From positions 138,219,240 through 138,283,239 of the forward strand of contig CM077013.1 in assembly GCA_039090855.1 (NCBI GenBank): a DNA stretch of 64,000 nt. Direction: 5' to 3'. The notes beneath the pieces are model-generated. The model searched no databases, was not told where the DNA came from, and saw nothing but the letters and a program-made list of their open reading frames with translations. A program made the translations under genes and the position numbers. Source of the stretch: Macrothele yani. Its lineage: Eukaryota; Arthropoda; Arachnida; Araneae; Macrothelidae. Numbering within the stretch: the stretch's first letter is position 1; every line of letters starts with the position of its first letter. Of the stretch, positions 34,691-46,303 are shown piece by piece.

Positions 34691-35289
34691 TACAACCAAC
34701 GGGAGTAAAATCAACTACCTCCCACCACACACACAAACATTCTTGGAGTATATATAGAACATCTTCTACACAACCCACCCCGCTCTCCCGCAACATACGG
34801 TGCCTACATTTCCGTTCCTCAGCTACTAAGTGAACCCAGAAGTTCGCAAAGACACAAGGCCCATCTATTATAGTTGGGATTCTAGCAGTTGCTTGGTGAG
34901 GGAATTTTTTTCGCTAATTCAAAATAGAAGTGTGTTTTTTTCCCAGCTTGTTATAATTACATTATGTGTATTTCGTTTATAAAAAAAAGTGGGCTAATCG
35001 GTGGGCTAATCCACCCCTGTGGGCTCTCACAGTTTTGAATGATCATTGAATCCGCCTTTACCGCGAAACACACTGAAGTCGTATCGCGTTTGATTTTCTT
35101 TCTTCTGCATGAATTCGGAAATGGATTCCTAATAAGAAAAATGATGCCGGAAATTAATAATTGTGTGGGAAGCAATCAGCAGTCAGCTAGGAAATAATGG
35201 TGAAACTTAAGAATGGGTATGATAGGTGAGTGCCATTCGTGTGAATGGTGTGCCAAAATCGTTCGACACGAGCAAATCATTCACCGTGA

Positions 35290-36800
35290 ATGGTGAATAG
35301 TTGAAGAGCTCGCGTTCTTTCTGACAGTTTGCGAAAAAGAGCTGTTGCCTTAAAAGTGCAACACAGGATCCCTGCAACGAATGATTTATATGCTTCGTGA
35401 GCGTAGTGACAGCATGAAAATTGAATCAAAAGTGCCGTGGCCTTGAAAGTGCAACACAGGGTACCTACAACGAAATATTTATATACGTACATAGCGAGCA
35501 TAGTCACAGCATGGAAACAGAATCAAAAAGAGCTGTGACCTTGAAAGTGCAACACAGCATCCGGCAACGAATGATGTATATACTTGGCGAGCCTAGTAAC
35601 AACATGGAAACTAAATCAAAAAGAGCTGTGGCCTTCAAAGTGCAGTACAGGATCATATATCATATCATATGTAGAGGATTTTAGGAAGGGAGTTTCTGAC
35701 CCCAGGTCTTAAACAACCCTTAGAAATAAGAAGCTAGGAGATTTAGGCTAGAGCACCTGAGGTCTGACGGCTGAACGTGCCCATCCAACGCACGGCAGAT
35801 ATTTAGTGGTTGGAGCGTTCGTACCTGCCTGGGATCGAACCTGAGTTTATTTCCGTGGCAGTCACGACAGTTGACCACTAGGCCACCCGCGGCCACAGTA
35901 CAGGATCACTGCAACGAATGATTTATTTACTTAGCGAGCGTAGTGGCAACATGGAAATTGAATCAAAAAGTGCTGTAGCCTTTAAAGTGCAACACAGGAT
36001 CACAGCAATGAATGATTTATATACTTAGAGAGCGTAGTGGCAACATGGAAATTGAATAAAAAAAAGCTGTGCCCTTGAAAGTCCAACGAATGATTTATAT
36101 ACTTAGCGAGAGTAGTGACACCGTGGAAATTAAATCAAAAAGAGCTGTAGCCTTGAAAGTGCAACACAGGATCACAGCAACGAATGATTTATATACTTAG
36201 AGAGCGTAGTGGCAACATGGAAATTGAATCAAAAAGAGCTGTGCCCTTGAAAGTCCAACGAATGATTTATATACTTAGAGAGCGTAGTGGCAACATGGAA
36301 ATTGAATCAAAAAGAGCTGTGACCTTGAAAGTCCAAGGATTGATTTATATACTTAGTGAGAATAGTGACACCATGGAAATTAAATCAAAAAGAGTTGTAG
36401 CCTTGAAAGTGCAACACAGGATCACAGCAACGAATGATTTATATACTTAGAGAGCGTAGTGGCAACATGGAAATTGAATCAAAAAGAGCTGTGCCCTTGA
36501 AAGTCCAACGAATGATTTATTTACTTAGAGAGCGTAGTGGTAACATGGAAATTGAATCAAAAAGAGCTGTGACCTTGAAAGTCCAAGGATTGATTTATAT
36601 ACTTAGGGAGCCTAGTGACACCTTGGAAATTAAATTAAAGAGAGCTGTTGCCTTCAAAGTGCAACGCAGGATCACTGTAACGAATGATTTATATACTTAG
36701 CGAGCGTAGTGGCAACATGGAAATTGAATCAAAAAGAGCCGTGGCCTTGAAAGTCCAACGAGTGATTTAATACTTGGCGAGCGTAGCGACAACATGAAAG
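35290..36800 (+). repeat. 78-bp minisatellite (with ~94-bp variants)
   Basis: The unit contains atttatatacttagagagcg, tagtggcaacatggaaattg, aatcaaaaagagctgtg and ccttgaaagt. Because 78 is a multiple of three, stretches of 78-bp units stay open and yield 26-residue peptide repeats (RERSGNMEIESKRAV...). The longer variants add gcaacacaggatcacagcaa. About 17 units. gaatgattt/gaatggtgaat motifs flank both sides in mirrored form. The open frames reflect periodicity rather than a gene. Confidence 0.88.
35652..35893 (-). repeat. SINE family B, full copy, inside the minisatellite
   Basis: On the minus strand: a head with ggccgcgggtggcctagtgg (A-box-like) and aggttcgatcccaggc (B-box-like), then a body with gtacgaacgctccaaccact and a 3' end cctaaaatcctctacatatg plus (ATATG)-like repeats. 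It interrupts a 78-bp unit: cttcaaagtgcagtacaggatca flanks both sides, suggesting a target duplication of roughly 12-15 bp (cagtacaggatca). Confidence 0.85.
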
Positions 36801-36829
36801 TTGAATCATTCGATTGAATTATCATTCGT

Positions 36830-37660
36830 GAATGACTTTCACATGAATGATGAATAAACTCCCAAGAACGAATGATTTACACCGTTATTCTTTTGTAAAA
36901 ATTGTCCTTTTTCGTCAAAAGTCACGCTAAAAATATAAAGAAAACAGAGTTGGCATTATTGTTTCCTGCGAATCTTCGTGCAAATAAAAAATATGGTTTC
37001 TTATTAGCATTATCCTAGAAAATATGTTTCTGGCCTTGGCCTTGGCCTTCACCACGCGAAGCAGAAAATAACAATAGGCTGATTGCCCTTCTCAAGGGCT
37101 CAGAACTAGTTTCAAACGATCTTATCGCTTTTACAAGACAAGAAAAACTCAAAGAATTACTAGAAACGTGTATTTAAGAGTTATGGTTTTTCATTGCTTT
37201 GTTTTGTTCTGTATTTAGGAGAAAAGGAATGCCATTTTTTTACATTCGTTACGTAGTACGAGCTGCACGGCATTTTAGAATTATGAACAAGTACAGTCCA
37301 GCCTGTGCGTGTTACGCTTTCAAAGATTTTTTTCCTTTTCAGAACATAAACAATGCAAAATATTACTACATTTTTCACGAAGCACCCAAAACACCGTGTT
37401 GTTGAAAACTATGTTATGGAAACGTAAGGGTTCCCGTACATTTTTATATAAAGTGCACCGTAGTATGAGCGATTACTATGGCAGTTTATATTTTTAGTAT
37501 GGCAGTATGGCAGTTTGTATTCTTAGTATGCGCTTTTTGATATGCGAATTCAAAAAGAAAAACATTCATCGAATTATCGGGGAAAAAGAACATGCTTTTC
37601 AAAAAATTGTACATCACAAAAATATTCATGAAATTCGATTTAAATCTTAAAAACAAATCC
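36830..37660. other. Unassigned AT-rich spacer
   Basis: No gene or repeat recognised. Short frames near 37181-37497 lack motifs. Confidence 0.45.
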
Positions 37661-38289
37661 ACACAGCACAGAATATTTTGTATCGGTTACAGGTACGTAA
37701 CACTGAAACAGTGAGACTTTTCAGATACGTTGCGCAAGTAACAGTAATGTTTCAGAAACCTTACGATTACGTCAAAATGTCCGCAAACGTTACAGAATTT
37801 TGAAACAAAACTGATACGTTACAGTGAAAGGTCTTTGTAACTTCAAGATACCAACTTCATGTTACTGTTACGTGTTTGAAAGATTTTCGTAACATTGTTA
37901 CATTTCTGTTAAGTGATAATAAGTGGTTTCTGTAAAAAGGAAACCGTCCACGTGCTGCCTCAAGGACGCATATGGTCGATTCCTGGTCAATCATGACGTC
38001 AGTCACTGCCATTGTTTTTTTCAGTCGCAGCCATTGTTCTTTTTCCACGTAATCTTCCCGACCATCTTTTGTCCGCCATTTTCTCTTTTTGTTCAACCTT
38101 AACATTTTGTGTGCCACGTGGTCCTACCGAATATGTTTTGCTCGCCATTTTTTTTTTACCTCCCCTCATGGGCTCAGCGATGTCTTTCGTACGCCTTTTT
38201 GTTTTTCCCCCATCATGAAATTTTACGGTGTGACGTCACGAAGCTACGGAAATTTCCTTACCAAGGAAATACAAATCTCGAAGTCACGC

Positions 38290-38350
38290 CAGATTATTAC
38301 CCCTGTCCAGCGGGTTTCTAGGCAGATGCATTATCCCACTCGACCACGGG
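38290..38350 (-). repeat. tRNA-like scrap
   Basis: The complement reads cgtggtcgagtgggataatg, like a tRNA D-arm or A box. No acceptable B box, so it is a SINE-like fragment and not a gene. Confidence 0.35.
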
Positions 38351-38632
38351 ACGCCTCGCGATTACAGCGTTTTGTAGAAACGTGATTAATCAACGAAAAA
38401 AATTAATGATTAATCAACGAATTATACCTTTTAATGTATATCTTAATCTATTTTTTCTAAATGCTTTGCGAATACGTTATTTAATAGAAATACGTTATTT
38501 TTTTTCCATCGATCATTTTATTTTTCTGTAGGATGACTTGATTAATTAACGAAATGTACCTTTTAATGCATATATTACTCTATATTTTTTTCAAAACTTG
38601 CGTAGTCGTTAAACTTCTCAATATGTCAACTT

Positions 38633-38691
38633 AGTTTGTAAAGGTAGAAAAAATATAGAAAAACATTATTGTTTTTCTACCTTTACAAACT
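38633..38691. repeat. Perfect 20-bp hairpin
   Basis: agtttgtaaaggtagaaaaa at 38633-38652 and its exact complement at 38672-38691, with a 19-nt loop. Confidence 0.9.
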
Positions 38692-40647
38692 AACAACTAC
38701 TTTTATTGAGACTTTTTTTTCTGATTTAAAACCAACAGACCTACTAAGATATTATTCACTGGCGTGCAAAATTTAAGGAGGGACACTAGTGTACACTAAT
38801 TAGCTAACTCCGGGTACGGAGAACTGGCCACCAGAGAACTGTACAAATTGGAATTTCAGTGCTATTAAATTGTTCTCCATAAACACATTTCGAAGAACTT
38901 ACCACAGGAGAAGTTGGCCACCGGAGAACTGCACACAAAAATTATAAGGGGCCGTATAAAAATTGCGTTCTGTATTTCTCCGAGGCTACGTCTCCTGAGA
39001 TTGGTTACCTGACATACAATACATTTCCGTAATTTTGTATTTTCTTATTTACGATATTTTTCAAGGTTTATAAACTACAGTTTAAAAACATTTTCTGCGG
39101 GTATGTACAAACCCAGGAAACTTATCAGGTTGGGGCTGCTTAAAACCTAAAATATGAAATATAAAGAATTTCTGGTCCGATCGGGATATTTTCAGCGTTT
39201 ACAAGCTACAACTCAACAAATTATCTGAAGGCATGTGACTACCCAGGAAGCCTGTCGAAGTAGGTTAATACCAAAAGTGTAGAATATAAAGAATTTCTCG
39301 TCCGATAGGGAGATTTTCAGCATTTACAACCAGAAATACTTTATGTTTTATAATTTAGGGATTACCAACCCCCCCCCCCCACACACACACACACACATGT
39401 TTCCTGAGGAAGCACATGCACTCAGATAATTTGTTGACTTGTTGGTTGTAAATGCTAAAAATCTCGCGATCAGGCCAGACATCTTTATATTTTACACTTT
39501 TGGGCATTACACCGCCCCCCTTACCCGACAGGTTTGCTGAGTAGGCACAGGCCCTCAAATAATGTGTCGAGTTTTAGCTTGTAAATGCTGAAAATCTCCC
39601 GATCGAACCAGACATTGTTTGTATTTTATACTTTTGGTGTCGCCCCTGCCGCGACAGGTTTCCTGAGGCCCTCAGATTATTTGAGGCCCTACATGCCCTC
39701 AGATAATTTGTTGACTTGTAGCTTTTAAATGCTGAAAATTTCCCGATCGGACCAGAAATGCTTTATATTTTACACCTTTGGTTTAACACCCCACCCCTTC
39801 CTTGACAGTTTTCCCGAGTCCAGCACATGCCCTCAGATAATTTGCAGACTTGTAGTTTGTAAACCCTGAAATCTTTTGTTGAGTTGTAGATCACAAGCAT
39901 TTTTAATAAAGAATTACATTAATAATCGCAATTAAGAGAAGACGAAATTATGGAAATTTTATATGAATCAGATAACCAACCTCTGGAGGTCGTGGACACG
40001 AAGTGGTCAAAACTGCAATTTTTATACGACCCCTTAAACTTTTTGTGGCCACTTCTCCGGTGGCCAGTTCTCCTACACCCAGCTAACTCGAGTACGACAG
40101 TATCACCAAAGAATGTCACAGTAGCACGTGGAAGGACTAGGAGAGTGCTTCGATGAAATTGCATAAATACGCATGCGTATCCACGCCGTTGCCAAATCAA
40201 ACATCAAAGTAACAGTTATGTACAATGGAAACTATAAAGTAGTAGTATCGGTAAATGCTATTTTTAACGTAACCGTAATGTACAAAGAGTTATGTTCCAA
40301 AATAGATGTTGCTGAAACGTAATTGTAAGATATCTCTGAAAGTGTAACGAAAATGAGAGATTGTAACATTACTGATACATATCTGAAACGTTTTGTGCTG
40401 TATGGGAAAGCGCATCAGAAATGAGATTGGCTAAGAACATGGAGAATCACTTTCTTACTTACAGTGTACACAAACCGGCCACTGAATTAGAAATGTTTAT
40501 GTAGATGTACGTAGAAGTCATTCATGCAACATATATGCAAAATACGTGGTCACGTGCGTCACCAAGTTATTTTGGTAACTATTTAAGACCACTGCTCTTT
40601 AGTAATCGCGAGAAGTGTTGATCACAATGCGAAAAACAAAGGACAAT

Positions 40648-42120
40648 GGACATTTCGGAGTTCATCAAAGGGTTTATTGTGGGTGCCCGTCGCGTTGGAA
40701 CGACGATTTTGAAAACCGCAGAGTTCACTGCATAGCTGCCAACTAAATTTAATAAGAAACCCAAAGATTGCCAAAAAAAAAAAAAAAATCCAGAAGATTG
40801 CCTAATAATCCGGAATATTATTCTGACATTAGTTTGTTATACAATATAAAATTAATTTATATATTGCATAACCAACTATATATAATTTTTATATGCACTT
40901 GAACAAAACAAAATTAGTAAAAAAAAGTCCACTATGCATAATTACTGATTTTGAAACACTTCATCCATACAAGTTAGCAAGAAAATTTATCCTTTTGGAT
41001 ACCTACGGAGAATTTCACTTTTTTCCTTGCTGCTCTTTGTCTTTTTTTCAAAACGTGCCAGGATATCGGACAATTTTTATTCTTGATTTCTTAAGAAGTA
41101 CCAGGCCACTTTCAATGCCCACATTTTTTTCTTTTCAAATCTATACTTTTTTCTTCTGCTTTATTTAACATTATCAAGGACACAGACCTGCTTCTGAAGT
41201 TAAGAAACACTAAGTGTAGCTAACATTTTTTTCTTTTTCTAGTTTTCCTCAAACACCAATAGAAATCCTGCAGTAAATGTAATAAGTGCCTACACAGACT
41301 GGGAGTAGCTCACGGTGGTCTTTAGAACCCATTAACAAGTTTCGGGACCTTGAAAACATGAAAACAAACTTTACAGAGATGTTTAATAACGTCATTTCAC
41401 CGAAATTTTTGATTTCCACAGCATACTCGACGTTTTCCGACGTCCGCAGCGGACCGACGATTTCCGAAGTAACCACGTAAAATCCGCAGTATTTGGAGTA
41501 TCTGAATCTTTCTTCCCACTGCATGATCTTATTCAGTGTCAAACGGAACGGTGTGAACGGAGAATTTACCTCGACGATGTCGACGGGGCACGGGATTTCT
41601 GGCAAACAATGCCGCAAAAGCTGCCGTTTGTAGCAAGATGGCGCAAAACTTTTGTTTTAGCTCAAATTTGGGCAACTGGCGCACAGTTCCCATATGTGTT
41701 ATATATTTTATTTATAGGGACATTTTTAGCAAAAAAAAAAAAAAAAAATAGAAAATTTTAAAATCTGGTAAAAAAGTTCTTCCGGCCAGAAAACCGGAAG
41801 ACAATACAGAAAATTTCCAGAAAATCCGGAAAAGTTGCTAGGTATGTCACTGGTTTTTCCAAAGGTTAGATATCCCGGCATCTTTAACAGTGGAAAAAGA
41901 TAACCTACATTGCTTCTCTAGAAAGCGTAACTGTTGCACGACGACAATCTGTTAGGAACGTAATTGCCTTTGCTGCAAAAAGCTTATACGGAGAAATAGT
42001 ACTTCGTGCTTGTAGCAATTGACCGAGGCATTCAAAGAAGGCTATGCCCGACCCATATATCGCCGAAATTTGCCCAGGGAATTAAAGAGGATTGGTATTC
42101 GCAGCCACATACCTATACGG
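40648..42120 (+). pseudogene. Tc1 transposase relic 6, N-terminal part, interrupted
   Basis: The first helix-turn-helix region reads MDISEFIKGFIVGARRVGTT then LKTAEFTA (40648-40730), matching Tc1 N termini. The frame is broken by an inserted element (40731-41846). Beyond it are RRQSVRNVIAFAAKSLYGEI (~41938) and RNLPRELKRIGIRSHIPI followed by ISAKNRKGRLQWCHEHRDW, the linker just before the catalytic domain. From there the gene dissolves into the 107-bp array. The rest of the catalytic domain is not readable beyond a YRRQEVWRELHEG-like scrap near 44175. Confidence 0.72.
40731..41846. mobile_element. hAT-like non-autonomous insertion
   Basis: The left tip CATAGCTGCCAACT and the complement of the right tip, CATACCTAGCAACT, match at 11 of 14 positions. 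TCACTG flanks both sides (40725-40730 and 41847-41852), consistent with a decayed hAT target duplication. The interior has poly-A tracts and a 122-residue minus-strand frame (41249-41617) with no recognised domain. Confidence 0.65.
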
Positions 42121-44165
42121 AAAGTACTTATTTCTGCCAAGAACCGGAAAGGTCGTCTACAGTGGTGTCATGAACACCGTGACTGGAGACTAAAAAAAAG
42201 TCATGTGGTCCGACGAGTCCGACTTGGAAACCACTGATTTCTGTGAAGAACCGGAAAGGTCGTCTACAGTGGTGTCAAGAGCACAGTGACTGGACACTGA
42301 AAAAGTCATGTGGTCCGACGAGTCCTACAAGGGAAACACTGAGCTCTTCTACTGTGGTGACATGAACACCATGACTGAACACTGGAAAACAGGCATGTGG
42401 TCTGACGAGTCCTATACGGAAACCACTGATTTCTGCAAAGAACTGGAAAGCTCGTCTACAGTGGTGCCAGGAACACCGTGACTGGGCACTGGATAAAAGT
42501 CATGTGGTACGACGAGCCCTATACGGAAACTACTGATTTCTGCGAAGAACCGGAAAGCTCGTCTACGATGGTGTCAGGAACACCGTGACTGGACAAAGGA
42601 AAAAAGGCATGTGGTTCAATGAGTCCTACACGGAAACAACTGATTTCTGCAAAGAACCGGAAAGCTCTTCTGCAGTGGTGTCATGAACACCGTGACTGGA
42701 TACTGAAAAAGAGACATGTGGTCGGACGAGTCCTATACGGAAACCACTGTATCTGCGAAGAACCGGAAAGCTCGTCTACAGTGGTGTCAGGAATAATGTG
42801 ACTGGACACTGGAAAAAAGTCATGTGGTCCAACGAGTCCGACATGGAAACTACTGACTTTTGCGAAGAAATGGAAAGCACTTCTACAGTGGTGTTATCAA
42901 CACCGTGACTGGACACTGGTAAAAAGTAGTGTGGTCCAACGAATCCTACACGGAAACCACTATTTTTTGCGAAGAACCGGAAAGCTCGTCTACAGTGATG
43001 TCAGGAACACCGTGACTGGACACTGGAAAAAACACATGTGGTCCGACGAGTCCTACACGGAAACCAATGATTTCTGCGAAGAACCGGAAAGCTCTTCTGC
43101 AGTGGTGTAATGAACACCGTGACTGGACAATGAAAAAGAGACATGTGGTCGGGCGGGTCCTATACGGAAACCACTGATTTCTGCGAAGAACCAGAAAGCT
43201 CGCTTACAGTGGGGTCAGGAACATCGTAACTGGACACTGGAAAAAAGTCATGTGGTCCGACGAGTCCTACACGGAAACCACTTAATTTGGCGAAGAACCG
43301 GAAAGCACTTCTACAGTGGTGTCACGAACACCGTGACTGGACACTGGAAAAAAATCGTGTGGTCCAACGAGTCCTACACGGAAACCATTGATTTCTGCGA
43401 AGAACCGGAAAGCTCGTCAACACTGGCGCCAGGAACACCGTGACTGGACACTGGAAAAAAGGCATGTGGCCCAACGAGTCCTACACGGAAACCACTGATT
43501 TCTGCGAAGAACCGGAAAGGTCGTCTACAGTGGTGTCAAGAACACCGCGACTGGACACTGGAAAAGAGACATATGGTCCGACGAGTCCTATACGGAAACC
43601 ACTGATTTCTGCAAAGAACCGGAAAGCTCGTCTACAGTGGTGCCAGGAACACCGTGACTGGACACTGGAAAAACATCATGTGGTTCGACGAGCCCTATAC
43701 GGAGACCACTGATTTCTGCGAAGAACCGGAAAGCTCGCCTACAGTGGTGTCAGGAACACCGTGACTAGACACTGGAAAATCGTCATGTGGTCCAACGAGT
43801 CCTAAACGGAAACCACTGATTTCTGCGAAGAACCGGAAAGCTCTTCTACAATAGTGTCATGAACACCGTGACTGTACACGGGAAAGGAGACATGAGGTCC
43901 GACGAGTCATATACGGAAACCACTAATTTCTGCGATGAACTGGAAAGCTCGTCTACAGTGGTGTCATGAACACCGTAACTGGACACTGGAAAGGTGACAT
44001 GTGGTCGGACGAGTCCTATACAGAAACCACTAATTTCTGCGAAGAACCGGAAAGCTCGTCTACAGTGGTGTCAGGAACACTGCGACTGGACACTGGAAAA
44101 AAATCATGTGGTCCAGCGAGTCCTACACGTAATCCACTAATTTATACGAAGAACCGGAAACACCT
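42112..44165 (+). repeat. ~107-bp tandem array derived from a Tc1 transposase segment (about 20 units)
   Basis: The marker gaagaaccggaaagctcg recurs at ~107-bp steps (42139, 42247, 42437, 42545, 42652, 42758 ... 44041, 44148), with one shortened unit near 42340. Translated, one unit gives the Tc1 sequence SAKNRKARLQWCQEHRDW and then GPTSP/WSDES-like residues. This is the stretch leading into the first catalytic Asp. A 107-bp period is not a multiple of three, so the reading frame changes at each unit. Confidence 0.92.
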
Positions 44166-44195
44166 TGTTCTGTACCGACGGTAGGCAGGAAGTTT

Positions 44196-44309
44196 GGCGG
44201 GAGCTCCATGAAGGAATGGACCCAGCTGCCTTGTAAACAGACCTCAAGATTTTGCATATGGCATTATGAGTAGGGCACTTTTTGTGGGTTCCTTCATGGA
44301 GCTCCCGCC
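44196..44309. repeat. 21-bp inverted repeat with a 72-nt loop
   Basis: ggcgggagctccatgaaggaa at 44196-44216 and its exact complement at 44289-44309. The left arm lies in a Tc1-like coding scrap. Confidence 0.85.
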
Positions 44310-44540
44310 AATATCTCTGGGGTACTCTTTTTCTTTTACGCTGCGAATAGGCGTGAAAAATACAAGATAAAAACTACAAAATCCGCAAAATGTTTTTGTT
44401 TTCCCTTCGGTCATGACTTTTTTTCCTTGTGGACGATCGGGCTACGTAATGTCACATGTACCGTAATTTTTTGACAGGATGTTGCACTTCCGAGACGGCA
44501 GGTTTTGTAAGGTGCTCACGGTAAGCAGTGTTTAGTATGT
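44310..44540. other. Spacer between two Tc1 relics
   Basis: No feature recognised. Confidence 0.4.
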
Positions 44541-44544
44541 TTAA

Positions 44545-45330
44545 AAAATGGTCCGAGGAAGGAAACCACGAGCCACCAGCGAGGTGTGTGCCGACCACGA
44601 CTTATGGATGCTAGAGGTGAGTAGGTGCCAGAAGAAGGAACATTGTACCGCGATTCGCCGGAAATTTTGAACGCTGGTGACGAGTAATGTATGACAATTC
44701 ACAGCACATCGATCCCTGCTGAAAATAGCGCTGCGCAGCCGCAGATCACCCCCAGTGCACATGCTAAACTCGGTTCGCCGTCGAAAGCCCCTACAATGGT
44801 CACGTGAGCATCAAAACTGTATCTTGACTGATTGGAAGCAGGTCGTCTGCTCCGGTGAACTTCATTTCCTGTTTCACCTTGTGGACGGCGGAGTTCGTGT
44901 GCTGAGGAGGAAGTGTCATACTTTGGGCCATGTTCTGCTGGGAAACTCAGGTTCCAGTTACTCATTTTCAGGAAAATGTGGTGTATACTTACCTACCTTA
45001 TCACAATTGGAGAAAAGAAACATACTTTCATGGCAATGGCATTCAACTCTAGAAGTGCCTTCTTTCTGCAGGATAATGCATCATGTCAAACTTCCCTGCT
45101 CGTGAATGTCTCGTGTCACACGAGGAAGTTACCAGGTATTCGCCTGTGCTCCGAATTCCCCAGACATCAATTCAATCGAGCATTTGTGGTTTGTGTTGGA
45201 AAAGCAAATCCGAGTTGAAGCAGCTCAACCACGTAACTTACAAGAGGTAAAGAATCTGCTGGTAAGGTGTTGGTACCAGACAACCTAGAACACCTTTTGA
45301 AATCTTTAATCGTCCACGGCTTGCCGGGTA
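44545..45330 (+). pseudogene. Tc1 transposase relic 7
   Basis: Starts MVRGRKPRATSEVCADHDLW, then an N-terminal domain with two stops. RRKPLQWSREHQNC and TDWKQVVCSGELHFLF follow, where CSGELHF stands for WSDESHF, so the first Asp is Gly. After a frame change come FFLQDNASCQTS (Asp 2) and, in a third frame, SPDINSIEHLWFVLEKQIR (Glu). The last residues (LLKSLIVHGLPGKRCFSCM) run into the tandem array that follows. Clearly inactive. Confidence 0.85.
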
Positions 45331-46056
45331 AGCGATGTTTTAGCTGCATGCGAGGACCAACATTGTGTTAGCCATAAGGTTTTGGCTGTATACGAGGACC
45401 AACATTGTGTTAGCCAGGGTGCCATAAGGTTTTGGCTGCATGCGAGGACCAACATCATGTTAGCCAGGGTGCCATAAGGTTTTGGCTCTTCGATGTATAT
45501 CCGAGTAAAAGCTGTTTTGGAGGCACGTGGAGGACCAACATAGTGTTAGGCAGGTTGCCATAATGTTTTGGCTCTTCGATGTATATCCGGGTAAGAGATG
45601 CTATGCGGCACGTGGAGGATCAACATCGTGTTAGGCAGGTTGCCATTATGTTTTGGCTTTTCGATGTATATCCTGGTAAGAGATGTTTTGGCTGAATGTG
45701 GAGGACCAACATTGTGTTAGGAAGGTTGCCATAAGGTTTTGGCTCTTCGATGTATATCCAGATAAAAGCTGTTTTGGTGGCACGCGGAGGACCAACATCG
45801 TGTTAGGAAGGTAACCATAACATTTTGGCTCTACGATGTATATCCCGGTAAGAGCTGTTTTGGCTCTTCGACGTATGTCCCGGTAAGAACTGTTTTGGCG
45901 GCATGTGGAGGACCAACATCGTGTTAGGCAGGTTGCCATAAGGTTTTGGCTCTTCGATGTATGTCCCGGTAAGAGCTTTTTTGGCGGCATGTGAAGGACA
46001 AACATCGTATTAAGCAGGTTGCCATAATGCTTTGGCTCTTTGGTGTTCATATGCTG
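45330..46056 (+). repeat. ~86-bp tandem array derived from a Tc1 C-terminus (about 9 units)
   Basis: ggaccaacat(t/c)gtgttag recurs at 45355, 45390, 45447, 45532, 45617, 45703, 45789, 45909 and 45988. The unit at 45490-45543 translates as SSMYIRVKAVLEARGGPT and stop, matching the standard Tc1 ending (SMPRR...ARGGPTKY). The rest of the unit (aggttgccataaggttttgg) would be 3' flank. The first two or three units are shorter. The array starts directly behind relic 7. Confidence 0.88.
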
Positions 46057-46303
46057 CATGTTGCATGTTGAGACTTATCCATGTGTTACCAAATCCTTCG
46101 TAGGTACGGGAGAAATTCCTGTTTTGCCTGCTTCTTCCAACCCAAGATATTATATCATTCTCCAACAGATTGATTTCTCGTGAAGAAGAAAAAGGGCATA
46201 AATTCCACTAGTTCGTTACGATACTTTTATTTTATTTTGGCTGCATTTTTACTTTGGGTATATTTCCTCTGGATAAATTTTAAAAATGAAGTTAACGTGC
46301 AAG

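Larger units (their letters stand above)
33042..35019. mobile_element. hAT-type non-autonomous element with an 8-bp target duplication
   Basis: The left end CAGGGGTGGTTTGGC (33042) and the complement of the right end, CAGGGGTGGATTAGCC (to 35019), form ~16-bp TIRs of hAT style. The flanks are tgcgctct (33034-33041) and tgggctct (35020-35027), an 8-bp duplication with one mismatch. The 2-kb interior has no recognisable transposase. It holds a (GA)n tract at ~33668-33682, a perfect hairpin at 33938-33994 and a GC-rich repeat at 34535-34690. Confidence 0.82.
37664..40402. mobile_element. Fold-back element, ~2.7 kb, with nested inverted repeats
   Basis: The outer ends share acagcaca(g/a)aa and gttacag/gtaacgtt-rich arms (37664-37900 and inverted 40205-40402). 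Inside, a second inverted pair (~38800-39350 and ~39400-40095) contains ggagaactggccaccagaga and subrepeats with gattttcagcatttacaac. The centre has a C run and (CA)n at ~39370-39398. No coding region identified. Confidence 0.7.

Noticed and set aside
36184..36700. 88-residue repeat frames as small proteins
   Set aside because: They result from a 78-bp period, and each ends where a longer unit variant shifts the frame.
41249..41617. 122-residue frame inside the hAT-like insertion as a transposase
   Set aside because: No BED finger, RNase-H or dimerisation motif visible. Kept as unassigned.
42112..44165. Array of zinc-finger or other repeat-protein exons
   Set aside because: The 107-bp period changes frame at each unit, and the peptide matches the Tc1 linker before the first catalytic Asp.
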